Shown: positions 50,599-58,939 of the stretch, one piece after another | How the letters are laid out: each line of letters starts with the position of its first letter | How positions within the stretch are numbered: position 1 is the first letter of the stretch | Source: Anaerolineales bacterium UBA5195 | Lineage (GTDB): Bacteria > Chloroflexota > Anaerolineae > Anaerolineales > Villigracilaceae | NCBI GenBank assembly: GCA_002412925.1 | Contig: DHVZ01000100.1 | Coordinates: 124,001-188,000 of the forward strand | Reading direction: 5' to 3' | DNA length: 64,000 nucleotides | Position numbers and translations under genes: made by a program | Notes under the pieces: generated by a model | The model's input: the letters and a program-made list of their open reading frames with translations, nothing else | Told to the model about the DNA's origin: nothing | Database searches by the model: none

Positions 50599-51282
50599 CT
50601 AGTCCTCTTCAGCCCCGGAGCGACTTAAGGTCGGCCCGTTGGGACTGGCCTCGCCCGTCATCTGCTCGCTCAAACGGGCAATCGCGCGTTCGAGATGCTC
50701 ACCGCGCAGGCTGAAAGTAATATCGCCGCGCGTCTTTTCGATAATATTCCGGGCAATATCGGTCTGGCGGCGCAGGCCGTTGGTGATGGCATCGGGGTAA
50801 TCCATAGTAACCAGGACGGCGTAGATGTCGTCCATCTGGGTCAGCAGGCGTTCGGCTTCGGTGGAATAACCATGCCGCAAGATATCGAGACACCGGCGAC
50901 GTAATTCGCCAACAACTTCGGAGAGACCATTCAGATAAGTGTTATATTCCACGACCAATTCCTGGGGGCCAATCAGCGGCTGACCCTTGATCAAGGCGCA
51001 GGTGACATTGGCTTCCACGAATTCCTTGAGAGCATCCTGGGTATAACCGGCGTAATAAAGATCGGGGAATCCAGCTACAGCAGCGCGCAGGGAATCCGCC
51101 AGTTTGCGCGCCTCGCCCAATTGCTCGTTCATGGTGTCGTCTTCGTCGCGGTGCACGGCGCGGATGGCCTGTGAGCAGAAACGGGTCAGCGCGCGCGCCT
51201 GGGCCAGCGCCTGGTCACGGGCGGCAGTGCGGGCATCGAATTGGGTACGGATAAGTTCTGAGATCGAATCGAGATGATCCAT
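50599..51282 (-). CDS. prokaryotic translin-family protein
   Basis: This 227-residue all-helical protein matches prokaryotic translin (COG2178-type): DHLDSISELIRTQFDARTAA, ARALTRFCSQAIRAVHRDED, FPDLYYAGYTQDALKEFVEA and CLDILRHGYSTEAERLLTQM followed by DDIYAVLVTMDYPDAITNGL. Translins are nucleic-acid-binding, and translin with TRAX forms an RNase in eukaryotes. The C-terminal 20 residues look disordered. It shares a TAATG junction with the DUF3467 gene. Role in bacteria is uncertain. Confidence 0.8.
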   Translation of the reverse strand: MDHLDSISELIRTQFDARTAARDQALAQARALTRFCSQAIRAVHRDEDDTMNEQLGEARKLADSLRAAVAGFPDLYYAGYTQDALKEFVEANVTCALIKGQPLIGPQELVVEYNTYLNGLSEVVGELRRRCLDILRHGYSTEAERLLTQMDDIYAVLVTMDYPDAITNGLRRQTDIARNIIEKTRGDITFSLRGEHLERAIARLSEQMTGEASPNGPTLSRSGAEED

Positions 51283-51626
51283 TAAGGTTTACCTTCTTCG
51301 GGCGTATGATTATTACCTTCGGGCGGCTGCTGGAATGGTTTGAACAGATGGTCAGCCAGCGAGGAGGTGGGCAGGACGATCTCCCCAAACGCGGCTTCAT
51401 AACGCGCCAGGTTTTCACCGAGCGCCCGGTAGAGCAGCTTGGCGCTCAACGGCGACATGAGAATCCGCGCGCCGACCCGAGCCTTGGTTTCGCCGGGGAG
51501 CAAATGCGCAAAATCAAAAACCAGGTCTGCCGGGGAGTGCGCAATCCGAACCAGGTTAGCATAGACAGGCTGGATATCCGCCGGAACTTCAAGCGTGGTT
51601 GGTATGCGTGCAGGGGGAACGGCCAT
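51282..51626 (-). CDS. DUF3467 family protein
   Basis: This 114-residue cytoplasmic protein has the DUF3467 pattern: VYANLVRIAHSPADLVFDFA, followed by LLPGETKARVGARILMSPLS and AKLLYRALGENLARYEAAFG. The C-terminal 25 residues are low complexity (PPEGNNHTPEEGKP). AAAGGAGG lies just upstream. DUF3467 proteins are small and of unknown function. Position between an SSB gene and a translin gene suggests a nucleic-acid-related role, by association only. Confidence 0.82.
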   Translation of the reverse strand: MAVPPARIPTTLEVPADIQPVYANLVRIAHSPADLVFDFAHLLPGETKARVGARILMSPLSAKLLYRALGENLARYEAAFGEIVLPTSSLADHLFKPFQQPPEGNNHTPEEGKP

Positions 51627-51647
51627 GCGGGCCTCCTTTTGTATCTT

Positions 51648-51682
51648 CAGCCCCTAAGGATCTTGGAAATCCTGAGGGGCTG
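51648..51682 (-). terminator. hairpin between second ssb and DUF3467 gene
   Basis: CAGCCCCT(A)AGGAT and ATCCT(G)AGGGGCTG pair through 13 bp with one mismatch around a 7-base loop. It lies 5-40 bases after the ssb stop codon on the minus strand. No T run follows on that strand, so it may only partly end the ssb transcript. Confidence 0.5.
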
Positions 51683-51687
51683 TTCTG

Positions 51688-52116
51688 TTAAAACGGAATA
51701 TCTTCTTCTGGCGCGCCGACAAATGATCCGCCGCCCATCTCACCACCCGTGCCAGGCCCATCACCATCGCCGCGCGAAGACAGGAAGCGCACAGTGCTGG
51801 CCGTGACTTCAAAGGAGGCGCGTGGCGTGCCATCCTGCGCCGTCCAGACACGCGGGCCGCCAGTGTTAGCATCCGGCGTCAGGCGGCCTTCAACGAGCAC
51901 CTTCGAGCCTTTCTTGACATACTGGTTACAGACTTCAGCGGTCTTGCCCCAGGTCGTGACGCGAAACCAGATGGTCTCCTTGACCGTTTCACCGCTGTTC
52001 GCCGTGTACTGCCGGTTGGTGGCAACTGAAAATGAGGTAACAGGCTGGCCTGAGGGTGTATAGCGCATTTCAGGGTCGCGGCCAACATTTCCAACCAGGA
52101 TCAGGGTGTGATACAT
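51688..52116 (-). CDS. ssb: single-stranded DNA-binding protein, second
   Basis: The product is 142 residues from ATG 52116 (TAGGAGG 8 bases upstream); upstream in-frame extension is not supported. The OB fold reads MYHTLILVGNVGRDPEMRYT, QPVTSFSVATNRQY, WFRVTTWGKTAEVCNQYVKK, KVLVEGRLTPDANTGGP. A Gly-rich linker leads to a classic acidic tip EEDIPF, which in known SSBs recruits repair and replication partners. It is probably the main SSB of the cell, whereas the copy at 47305 lacks this tip. Confidence 0.95.
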   Translation of the reverse strand: MYHTLILVGNVGRDPEMRYTPSGQPVTSFSVATNRQYTANSGETVKETIWFRVTTWGKTAEVCNQYVKKGSKVLVEGRLTPDANTGGPRVWTAQDGTPRASFEVTASTVRFLSSRGDGDGPGTGGEMGGGSFVGAPEEDIPF

Positions 52117-52370
52117 AACATTTCCTCCTACAAGTTTCAGGTACCGCCGCAATGCGGCGGGGACAGGGTTTGATATTTCAATTTTACACCACTTACCCGG
52201 CAATCATAAAAAGGTTATTCAGGAAATCTCCGCGGTCAAACCCTGCATTCTGGAGATCAGAAAGCGATTCCAATTGAAAGCTGGGATCTGGCTCCCGCGC
52301 TTGTTTTTCAAGTCGGGTTACGCTATACTTACCCAAAATTATCCAATTCGATTTAGAAAGAGGAGGCTTG

Positions 52371-52904
52371 ATGTCCACACCCAAACGTTACAATCCCTGG
52401 CTGGTGACCATTCACTGGCTGACTGCGTTGCTGTTCATCCTGAATCTCTTGGCGGGCACCTTTGTCCTCAAATGGCTGCCGAACGAGGCTGCCAAAATCA
52501 CCCCGCTTGCCAGCCATATGACGATTGGCATCCTCATCCTGGTCCTGACCCTCGTCCGCATTTTTGTGCGTCTGACCACCCCGGCGCCCGCCCACGCCAC
52601 CACCGGGAACGCCCTGCTAGATAAGATTGGCATCCTGACTCACTACCTGCTCTACCTGGGAGCGCTGGGGTTGGGAATTAGCGGTCTGGGGATTGCCTCG
52701 CAGGCGGGACTGTTCCAAAGCGTTTTTGGCGCAGCCGGGCAGTTGCCCGAGGATTTCTACGTCTTCCCTGCCCGATATGGACATGGTTATCTCGCAAACG
52801 CCTTGATTTTGCTGGTTTTACTGCACATCGGAGCGGCTCTCTTCCACCAATTCGTGCGCAAAGATGGGTTATTGAGCCGCATGGGATACGGCAAGTCGCA
52901 GTAA
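52371..52904 (+). CDS. cytochrome b561-like membrane protein, first of two
   Basis: The product is 177 residues starting at ATG 52371 (GAGGAGG 4 bases upstream). About four spans (residues 13-35, 45-65, 85-105, 140-165). Paired histidines in helices (VTIHWLTALLFIL, PLASHMTIGILILVL, VLLHIGAALFHQF) fit the cytochrome b561/Ni-Fe-hydrogenase-type heme b pattern. Probably an electron carrier between quinol and a periplasmic or cytoplasmic partner. It is followed 10 bases later by a paralogue. Confidence 0.85.
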   Translation: MSTPKRYNPWLVTIHWLTALLFILNLLAGTFVLKWLPNEAAKITPLASHMTIGILILVLTLVRIFVRLTTPAPAHATTGNALLDKIGILTHYLLYLGALGLGISGLGIASQAGLFQSVFGAAGQLPEDFYVFPARYGHGYLANALILLVLLHIGAALFHQFVRKDGLLSRMGYGKSQ

Positions 52905-52914
52905 AATAACAGGC

Positions 52915-53472
52915 ATGACCGACAAAAAACGTTTCCGCCCCCTGTGGGTTAGCCTGCATTGGCTGATGGCGCTGCTGGTTTTTGTAACCTTCGGGATCGG
53001 TCTGCTCAGCCTAGCCTACAAACCCAATTCAGATGCAAAAATCATCCCATTGGCCGTCCACATGGCGCTGGGACTTGTCATCCTGCTGATTGTGTTTGCC
53101 CGCTACCTGCTGCGGATTTTGATTTACCAGCCGCCTCGGCGGGCTGCCTTAGCCCCGGCGCTCACCGCCAAAAGAGTTCTCTTTCTCGACCAGCTTACCC
53201 CCTACGTTCATCCGTTACTGTATCTGATGACAGGGCTGATGGCATTATTCGGGATCGCCATCGCCCTGCCAGCAGACCTGTTCCCAACGGTTTTCGCTTA
53301 CTCCGGCGCGCCGCTGCCCGCCGATTTTTACATCTACCCGGCGCGGGCCTGGCACGGCACACTTTCGCTGGTTTTGTTGCTCCTGATCGTCCAGCATGTG
53401 CTGGTGGCGGTTTTTCATCAGTTCATCAAGGGTGAGAATTACCTAGGGCGAATGTGGTTTACGAAGAATTAG
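52915..53472 (+). CDS. cytochrome b561-like membrane protein, second of two
   Basis: This 185-residue protein is a paralogue of its neighbour, with the same His-bearing spans: WVSLHWLMALLVFVTFGIG, PLAVHMALGLVILLIVFARY, LLLIVQHVLVAVFHQFIKGE. It shares the KRFRPLW(V)SLHWL start and ENYLGRMWF end. The tandem pair may form a heterodimer. It precedes the sucrose-phosphatase-like gene by nine bases. Confidence 0.85.
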   Translation: MTDKKRFRPLWVSLHWLMALLVFVTFGIGLLSLAYKPNSDAKIIPLAVHMALGLVILLIVFARYLLRILIYQPPRRAALAPALTAKRVLFLDQLTPYVHPLLYLMTGLMALFGIAIALPADLFPTVFAYSGAPLPADFYIYPARAWHGTLSLVLLLLIVQHVLVAVFHQFIKGENYLGRMWFTKN

Positions 53473-53481
53473 ACTGACTGA

Positions 53482-54261
53482 ATGGATAATTTTTTCACTG
53501 TGCAACCCACACACCCCGAAGAACCTTTCCTGCTGGCCGCCGATATCGACGGGACCCTGCTCGGCGACGAGCCGGGCGAAACCATGTTGAAAACCTTTGT
53601 CAAGAAACACGCTTCGGCCTTTCGCCTGGCCTACGTGACAGGCCGCTACCGCTTTTCGGTGCTCCAACTCGTCGAGGCGGGCCGCCTGCCTCGACCGGAT
53701 TACATCTGCAGCGACGTGGGGACGGAACTCTTTGACTTGCATGACCCGCAGAATAACCTGGGACAAAAATTTTGGTCCCAGGTAGCTCCTGAATGGAACC
53801 TGGAAGCCATTTATCTACGAGGCGAAGGTGAAGGTGTCTGGCGGCAGGATTTCGGCGAAAGTCAGCCGCCTTTCCAGGCGGGTTTTTTCTGGAACGGGAA
53901 CCCCGAAACACTGGAAGCCTTTTTCGCCCGCCTGGGTAAAGACGACAGTTATCACATTTATCCCAGTTATGGGGAATTCATCGACGTGTTGCCTGCCCCG
54001 CTCGGGAAGGGCAACGTTGTTCGTTTTTTGCAAAAAGAGTTGGGGGTCACTGAAAGCCGTGTCATCGTCGCCGGGGATTCGGGCAACGATCGTCAGATGT
54101 TCGAGACCGGGTTCAAGGGCATCATCCCGGTCAACGCGCTGGAAGAGCTCAAAGAAGTCGCCTCCCAGCCCTGGCACTACCATAGTCCGCTCCCAGCCGC
54201 GCGCGGTGTGTTCGATGGCTTACGGCACTTTGGACTCATTGATGGTTTTCACGGCGATTAA
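53482..54261 (+). CDS. sucrose-phosphatase-like HAD hydrolase
   Basis: This 259-residue HAD (class IIB) enzyme has motif I AADIDGTLLGD (Asp23/25), a Thr motif II (RLAYVTGRYRFSVLQLV), and the Mg-binding motif VIVAGDSGNDRQMFE (about residue 195). YICSDVGTELF and APLGKGNVVRFL are close to sucrose-6F-phosphate phosphohydrolase and mannosyl-3-phosphoglycerate phosphatase. A sucrose-phosphatase role would supply substrate for amylosucrase; substrate is inference. Its end overlaps a strong bidirectional terminator. Confidence 0.82.
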   Translation: MDNFFTVQPTHPEEPFLLAADIDGTLLGDEPGETMLKTFVKKHASAFRLAYVTGRYRFSVLQLVEAGRLPRPDYICSDVGTELFDLHDPQNNLGQKFWSQVAPEWNLEAIYLRGEGEGVWRQDFGESQPPFQAGFFWNGNPETLEAFFARLGKDDSYHIYPSYGEFIDVLPAPLGKGNVVRFLQKELGVTESRVIVAGDSGNDRQMFETGFKGIIPVNALEELKEVASQPWHYHSPLPAARGVFDGLRHFGLIDGFHGD

Positions 54262-54298
54262 AAGATCAGGGCGGGTCTGAGACCCGCCCTGATCTTTT
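54260..54298. terminator. bidirectional intrinsic terminator
   Basis: An 18-bp perfect stem: AGATCAGGGCGGGTC with leading AAA (54260-54277) and its complement through TTTT (54281-54298), loop TGA. It serves the HAD gene (plus) and the peptidase gene (minus), whose stop codon lies at its right edge. Confidence 0.92.
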
Positions 54299-56058
54299 TA
54301 CATTTTTTCGAGTTGGTCAACCAGCTCGCTGATGACATCGAAACCGCCCTGCCAGAAGGCAGCCGAATGCATGTCAATGCCGGCCCGGGTCAGGATCGCT
54401 TCCGGCGATTCGGAGCCACCTGCCGCCAGGATTTGGAGATACCGCGGTTTGAAGGCCTCGCCTTCGGCTTTGAACTGCTTGTAGAGTGCGAAAACGAGCA
54501 GTTGGCCAAAGGCGTAAGCATAGACATAAAAGGGGGTGTGGTAAAAGTGCGGGATGGAAACCCACTCCCATTTAAACTCATCGCTAACTTCAACAGAGTC
54601 ACCAAATTGGATTTTTAGATTTTCCAGATAAGCGGCAGCCAATTCGTCGACGGAGGCATTCTTCTGCACCATTTCATGGGCTTCCTTCTCGAACAAGGCA
54701 AAAAACGATTGGCGCATGATCGTGGCATAGGCGTCATCGATTTGACGGAAGAGCATGTCGCGGCGGACGGCGGGGTCACTTTCCCGGGCCAGCAGCCGGT
54801 CGACGAGCATCATTTCACCAAAAGTCGAGGCAGTTTCAGCGAGGGGCAGGCAGGATTGCTGGGTAAAAGCGGTGTGCCCTTCGGCCAGCATGGAATGGAT
54901 GGCATGACCGAGTTCGTGCGCCAGCGTGGCAACATCATCGGAACGGCCCTGGTAGTTGACCAGCACCCAGGGAGTCAGGTCCGGTGTGAGCGTAGCGCAA
55001 AAAGCCCCACCGCGCTTCCCCTTCCGAACTTCGCTATCAAGGTGGCTGGTCTCGAGTACACGCTGAGCCAAATCGCCCATTTGGGGCTGAAACTGGCGGA
55101 AAGAATCCAGCACCATTTCGACTGCGGCGTTGAAATCGTACGTTTTTTCGGCCTGGCTGACGGGGGCATAGACATCATAGCGACGCAGTTTGTCGAGGCC
55201 GAGCAGGCGGGCCTTCACTTTGAAGAAACGCTGAAAGATCGGAGCGTTTTTGCGAGCTGTTTCGAGTAACGTTTCAACCACATCGTTGGGAATATCGTTC
55301 GCCAGGTTGCGGGCTGCGAGCGGCGTGGCATATTTGCGCAGTTTGACATTTTCGATCTGCCAATCGCGAACAACTGTCTGGTACATTTGACCTAGGATCG
55401 GACCATTTTCGCCATAAATGCGGTACAGTTCCTGGTAAGCGCGGGCGCGCAAATCTGGATCGGACTGGCGAACGTATGACATCAGCTCACCGCGCGTCAT
55501 TTCTTGCACTTCGCCGCCCACTTCCACCCTAAAAACGTAGTGATTCGTGATGGCATCGTAAAGATTGGTCAGGGCTTCAGAACCGGTCACATTTTTGAGA
55601 TTGATGATTTTCTCTTCCGGTTCAGTGAGCGTATGCAGTTTGTAATGGCGCATTTCTTCAAGGTAGTAGCGGTAGTCGCCAGAAACATCGATCAAACGCT
55701 GGGCGTTGGTCTCATCGAGGTCTTTCCACCACAGGCTGAAGAACAGGGTCTTGTTCTGCATTTCAGCCATGAACTGTTGGACACGTCCCAGCAACGCCAA
55801 AGCCGCCTGGTCCTGCGTATCCCCGGCAAAAAGCAGGCTGGCGAAACCATCAAGACGCCAGGCTGTGCGCGCGGCTTGTTCTGATTCAGCCACAATCGAC
55901 AGAAATTTCGCCGACGAAATCTCAGGGGTCAGATCAGCGCGGGATTCTTCGAATTCGGCGATCTGGGCTTCGAGGTGTTTGAACGCGGTTTCCAGTTCGG
56001 GGCTATCGACAGCCGGGAAAAGGTCGTTAAGACTCCAGGCAGATTGAGTGAAGGTCAT
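54298..56058 (-). CDS. pepF: M3-family oligoendopeptidase F-like metallopeptidase
   Basis: The product is 586 residues from ATG 56058 (GGAG upstream; a longer frame from 56157 lacks support). The zinc motif HELGH in VATLAHELGHAIHSMLAEGH and the downstream Glu in PLAETASTFGEMMLVDRLL are clear. The PepF-like C-terminus contains HFYHTPFYVYAYAFGQLLVF and YLQILAAGGSESPEAIL. It is a cytosolic peptidase for short peptides. It stands alone, convergent with the HAD gene and divergent from the eRF1-like gene. Confidence 0.94.
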   Translation of the reverse strand: MTFTQSAWSLNDLFPAVDSPELETAFKHLEAQIAEFEESRADLTPEISSAKFLSIVAESEQAARTAWRLDGFASLLFAGDTQDQAALALLGRVQQFMAEMQNKTLFFSLWWKDLDETNAQRLIDVSGDYRYYLEEMRHYKLHTLTEPEEKIINLKNVTGSEALTNLYDAITNHYVFRVEVGGEVQEMTRGELMSYVRQSDPDLRARAYQELYRIYGENGPILGQMYQTVVRDWQIENVKLRKYATPLAARNLANDIPNDVVETLLETARKNAPIFQRFFKVKARLLGLDKLRRYDVYAPVSQAEKTYDFNAAVEMVLDSFRQFQPQMGDLAQRVLETSHLDSEVRKGKRGGAFCATLTPDLTPWVLVNYQGRSDDVATLAHELGHAIHSMLAEGHTAFTQQSCLPLAETASTFGEMMLVDRLLARESDPAVRRDMLFRQIDDAYATIMRQSFFALFEKEAHEMVQKNASVDELAAAYLENLKIQFGDSVEVSDEFKWEWVSIPHFYHTPFYVYAYAFGQLLVFALYKQFKAEGEAFKPRYLQILAAGGSESPEAILTRAGIDMHSAAFWQGGFDVISELVDQLEKM

Positions 56059-56333
56059 CTTGGCTCCATTGAATAAAGGCGGGACTCGGCGCAAACTTGC
56101 AGATTTGTTTAAGCACAAATCAGGGATGCTGTCTATTTTATCAAGGCTTGACAGCAAAATGAGGATTGATTATCTGGTTCTTTGGAAATCCCCCGGCGCT
56201 CAAAAAAGCGGCGTTTTTCACCCAGCGAATCAGCGTGGGAACCCTGTTGTTTTTAAAGCCAAAACTCCGTATACTGAATTTGCAAGCACAATGGCAAGAC
56301 AGGTGGACGCGCCGAACAGACAAAGGAGTTTGT

Positions 56334-56750
56334 ATGAGAAAAGAAGTCGGTGTCTGGATTGACCATAAAAAAGCAGTCATCGTGACCGGCGATGGGGGCA
56401 GAATTGAAAAACTCGAATCTAACATGGAAAAATTCGTCCGCACCAATGGAGGCGCACACGGAAAAACACCCTCCGGAGCACTGGTCTTTCTTCCCGAAGA
56501 CCAACGCGACAGGCACTTTATCGAACATTTGAATAAATACTACGCTGAAGTCATCGCTCAACTTCGAAACGCAGAGGCCATTCTGGTCTTTGGCCCAGGG
56601 GAGGCGAAATTTGAACTCGAAAAACGGCTCAGGCATGTTGAGCTTCATAAACACATTACCGGTATCGAATCGGCCGATAAATTAACCGACCGTCAGATTG
56701 CCGCGAAAGTGAAAAAATTCTTTACCAGCCAAAAGCGGGCAATACCGTAA
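56334..56750 (+). CDS. eRF1-like domain protein (conserved hypothetical)
   Basis: The product is 138 residues from ATG 56334 with AAAGGAG 6 bases upstream. The pattern MRKEVGVWIDHKKAVIVTGD, DRHFIEHLNKYYAEVIAQLR, AILVFGPGEAKFELEKRLRH, GIESADKLTDRQIAAKVKKF matches small bacterial proteins resembling the third domain of eRF1/Pelota. A translation-related role has been proposed but not shown. The gene is monocistronic, with a long hairpin downstream. Confidence 0.8.
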   Translation: MRKEVGVWIDHKKAVIVTGDGGRIEKLESNMEKFVRTNGGAHGKTPSGALVFLPEDQRDRHFIEHLNKYYAEVIAQLRNAEAILVFGPGEAKFELEKRLRHVELHKHITGIESADKLTDRQIAAKVKKFFTSQKRAIP

Positions 56751-56790
56751 GCACAGAAAAACTACTGGATAAAGACTGCAGCGCCCACCT

Positions 56791-56841
56791 GAATGAAGTA
56801 AATTCCTCTCCATGAAACCGGGAGAGGAATTTACTTCATTC
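56791..56841 (+). terminator. 21-bp perfect hairpin after the eRF1-like gene
   Basis: Arms 56791-56811 (starting GAATGAAGTAAATTCCTCTC) and 56821-56841 (starting GGAGAGGAATTTACTTCATT) are perfectly complementary around ATGAAACCG. Probable terminator or 3' stabilising stem; no T run follows. Confidence 0.7.
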
Positions 56842-56878
56842 TCAAACAAGTTGCTGTTAAAGCGTGACCTGCCTCTGC

Positions 56879-56884
56879 TATAAT
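56879..56884 (+). promoter_or_regulatory. -10 element close to adenosine deaminase start
   Basis: TATAAT ends only 10 bases before the ATG at 56895. If used, transcription would start about 4 bases before the start codon, giving a nearly leaderless mRNA. No good -35 hexamer is visible at 17 bases. Confidence 0.45.
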
Positions 56885-56894
56885 TTCAACACCT

Positions 56895-57932
56895 ATGAGA
56901 GAAGACCCTTCGCAAGCGGCACAGTCAGACTGGTTCGACCGAATCCCCAAGGTGGAACTGCACTTGCACCTGGAAGGCGCCATCCCGAATGCCACCCTTT
57001 GGGAGTTGGTCCAAAAATACGGCGGCGATCCGGCGGCACCGGACCTTGAGTCGCTAACCCGGATGTTCACCTACCGGGATTTTCCACACTTCATCGAAAC
57101 CTGGATCTGGAAAAACAGCTACCTGCGCGACTATGACGATTTCACCCTGATTGCCGAAAGGGTGGCGGACAACCTGGCCGCCCAGAACATTCGCTATGTG
57201 GAAGCCTTTTTCTCGCCAACTGATTTTGCACGCCACGGACTGAAAACCCAGGAGTTGACCCGGGCTATTCGCGCCGGTCTCGCGCGTGTTCCAGAAATTG
57301 AAGTTGGTCTGGTGGCCGATCTCGTTCGAGATTCGACGCCCGAACAGGCTGCCATCACCCTGGGCGAAGTTAATGAAGTCAAGGATTTAGGCGTGATTGG
57401 GATCGGCATCGGCGGTTCGGAACAAAAATTCCCGCCGGAGCCCTTCAAAGCAGTCTATGCCCAGGCTCGCAAGCTCGGATTCCACACCAGCGCCCACGCT
57501 GGCGAGGCCGCCGGGGCAGCCAGCCTGTGGGGTGCCATCCGCGAGTTGGAGGTGGAACGCATCGGACACGGCACCCGCGCCGAAGAAGACCCGCGCCTGC
57601 TGGGTTACCTGGCCGAGATGCAGATCCCGCTCGAAATGTGCCCCCTCTCAAATGTGCGCACCGGCGTGGTCAGTTCGATCGACGAACACCCGATCAGGCG
57701 TTACCACCAGCGCGGACTGATGGTCACCGTCAACACGGATGACCCGAAAATGTTCGGTAATTCCCTGGCTGAAGAATACCGCCTGCTGGAGACCCGGCTG
57801 GGGTTTTCCCGCGAGGAGATTCGTGGGCTGGTGCTGCAAGGCATCCACGCCTCCTGGCTGCCGCAAGATAGGAAAGGGCAACTGCTCCGGGAGTTTTGCG
57901 AAAATACCGCCTGGCAGTCTGCAGAAAAGTGA
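56895..57932 (+). CDS. add: adenosine deaminase
   Basis: This 345-residue enzyme hydrolyses adenosine to inosine. It carries the first metal motif HLHLEG (in KVELHLHLEGAIP, about residue 24), catalytic HAGE in FHTSAHAGEAAG, RIGHGT in VERIGHGTRAEEDP, and the metal Asp in TVNTDDPKMFG. The TIM-barrel Zn enzyme is of usual length. No SD site is evident before the ATG, and a -10 lies 10 bases upstream, consistent with a leaderless mRNA. It is followed 7 bases later by a methyltransferase gene. Confidence 0.95.
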   Translation: MREDPSQAAQSDWFDRIPKVELHLHLEGAIPNATLWELVQKYGGDPAAPDLESLTRMFTYRDFPHFIETWIWKNSYLRDYDDFTLIAERVADNLAAQNIRYVEAFFSPTDFARHGLKTQELTRAIRAGLARVPEIEVGLVADLVRDSTPEQAAITLGEVNEVKDLGVIGIGIGGSEQKFPPEPFKAVYAQARKLGFHTSAHAGEAAGAASLWGAIRELEVERIGHGTRAEEDPRLLGYLAEMQIPLEMCPLSNVRTGVVSSIDEHPIRRYHQRGLMVTVNTDDPKMFGNSLAEEYRLLETRLGFSREEIRGLVLQGIHASWLPQDRKGQLLREFCENTAWQSAEK

Positions 57933-57939
57933 GAAGTTT

Positions 57940-58632
57940 ATGCCTACCGAGCAGGAAGTTTATAACCAGCACGCTGAACAATACGAACGCCTGATCCGGC
58001 GCGAGGATTACCACAACCATATTTTGCGCGCCGTGGAACAGATTTGCCCGTTGAAAGGGTTGGATGTCATCGACCTCGGCGCAGGGACGGGGCGTGTCAC
58101 CCGCATTCTTGCCCCGCATGTCGGCACGATCAAAGCTTATGACACCTCAGCGCATATGTTGTCGAAAGCGCAAGCCTCCCTGCACGCGATGGGCGTGAGC
58201 AACTGGCAGGCCGGCGTGGCCGACCACCGCCAGGTACCGGTTCCGGATGCCAGCGCAGATCTGGTCATCTCGGGCTGGAGCTTTTGTTATCTGGCGGTCT
58301 GGGGTGGCGAGACGTGGCGTGAAGAGCTCGAGGCAGGCTACAAAGAGGTGTTGCGGATTCTGCGTCCGGGCGGGTTTTTCATCCTGCTCGAAACGCTGGG
58401 CACCGGTCAGGAATCCCCCAATCCGCCGGAACACCTGGCCGGGTATTATGCCTGGCTGGCGGAGAAAGGCTTCCAATCCACCTGGATCCGGACAGACTAC
58501 CGCTTCAACTCACTGGCAGAAGCCGCGGAGCTTTGCACATTTTTCTTCGGCGAAACGTTGGGACGCGAGGTATCCCGGAATAAATGGATCATCCTGCCGG
58601 AGTGTACCGGCGTCTGGTGGCAAAAGAAGTGA
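57940..58632 (+). CDS. class I SAM-dependent methyltransferase
   Basis: The product is 230 residues from ATG 57940 (GAGAAG upstream), starting MPTEQEVYNQHAEQYERLIR. An earlier frame start at 57739 runs inside add and is rejected. The SAM loop is LDVIDLGAGTGRVTRILAPH, the acid in IKAYDTSAHML, and LRPGGFFILLETLGTG is the post-II region. The C-terminal FGETLGREVSRNKWI resembles small-molecule methyltransferases. Substrate unknown. It is probably co-transcribed with add (7-base gap). Confidence 0.88.
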   Translation: MPTEQEVYNQHAEQYERLIRREDYHNHILRAVEQICPLKGLDVIDLGAGTGRVTRILAPHVGTIKAYDTSAHMLSKAQASLHAMGVSNWQAGVADHRQVPVPDASADLVISGWSFCYLAVWGGETWREELEAGYKEVLRILRPGGFFILLETLGTGQESPNPPEHLAGYYAWLAEKGFQSTWIRTDYRFNSLAEAAELCTFFFGETLGREVSRNKWIILPECTGVWWQKK

Positions 58633-58722
58633 GGCGCGCCCGCAAAAATGTGCTCCAGCAAAATGGCACCGGCGAGTATCCAGCCTTCTCGACCGGCAGC
58701 CCATCGAATAGATTTATCAGTT

Positions 58723-58765
58723 AATGAAAAACGAGCGACAGGGGTTCCAGCGCTCGTTTTTCATT
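58723..58765 (+). terminator. perfect 15-bp hairpin with T run
   Basis: AATGAAAAACGAGCG (58723-58737) and CGCTCGTTTTTCATT (58751-58765), loop 13 bases. The T-rich 3' arm makes it a good intrinsic terminator after the methyltransferase gene. The remaining stretch 58633-58939 shows no gene. Confidence 0.8.
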
Positions 58766-58939
58766 CCACCTCGTCTGGCCTAAACGAACTGCCAATCGAT
58801 TGGAAATTGAACCGAATAAACCGCACCACTTATTCGTTAATAATACGCACAAAGTATGCTTAATCAGAGCGTATCTCATTCAACCACGGCAGCCGAATCA
58901 TACACCTATTCTCAGTCATTCAAAAAAGCGAGAAAAAAA

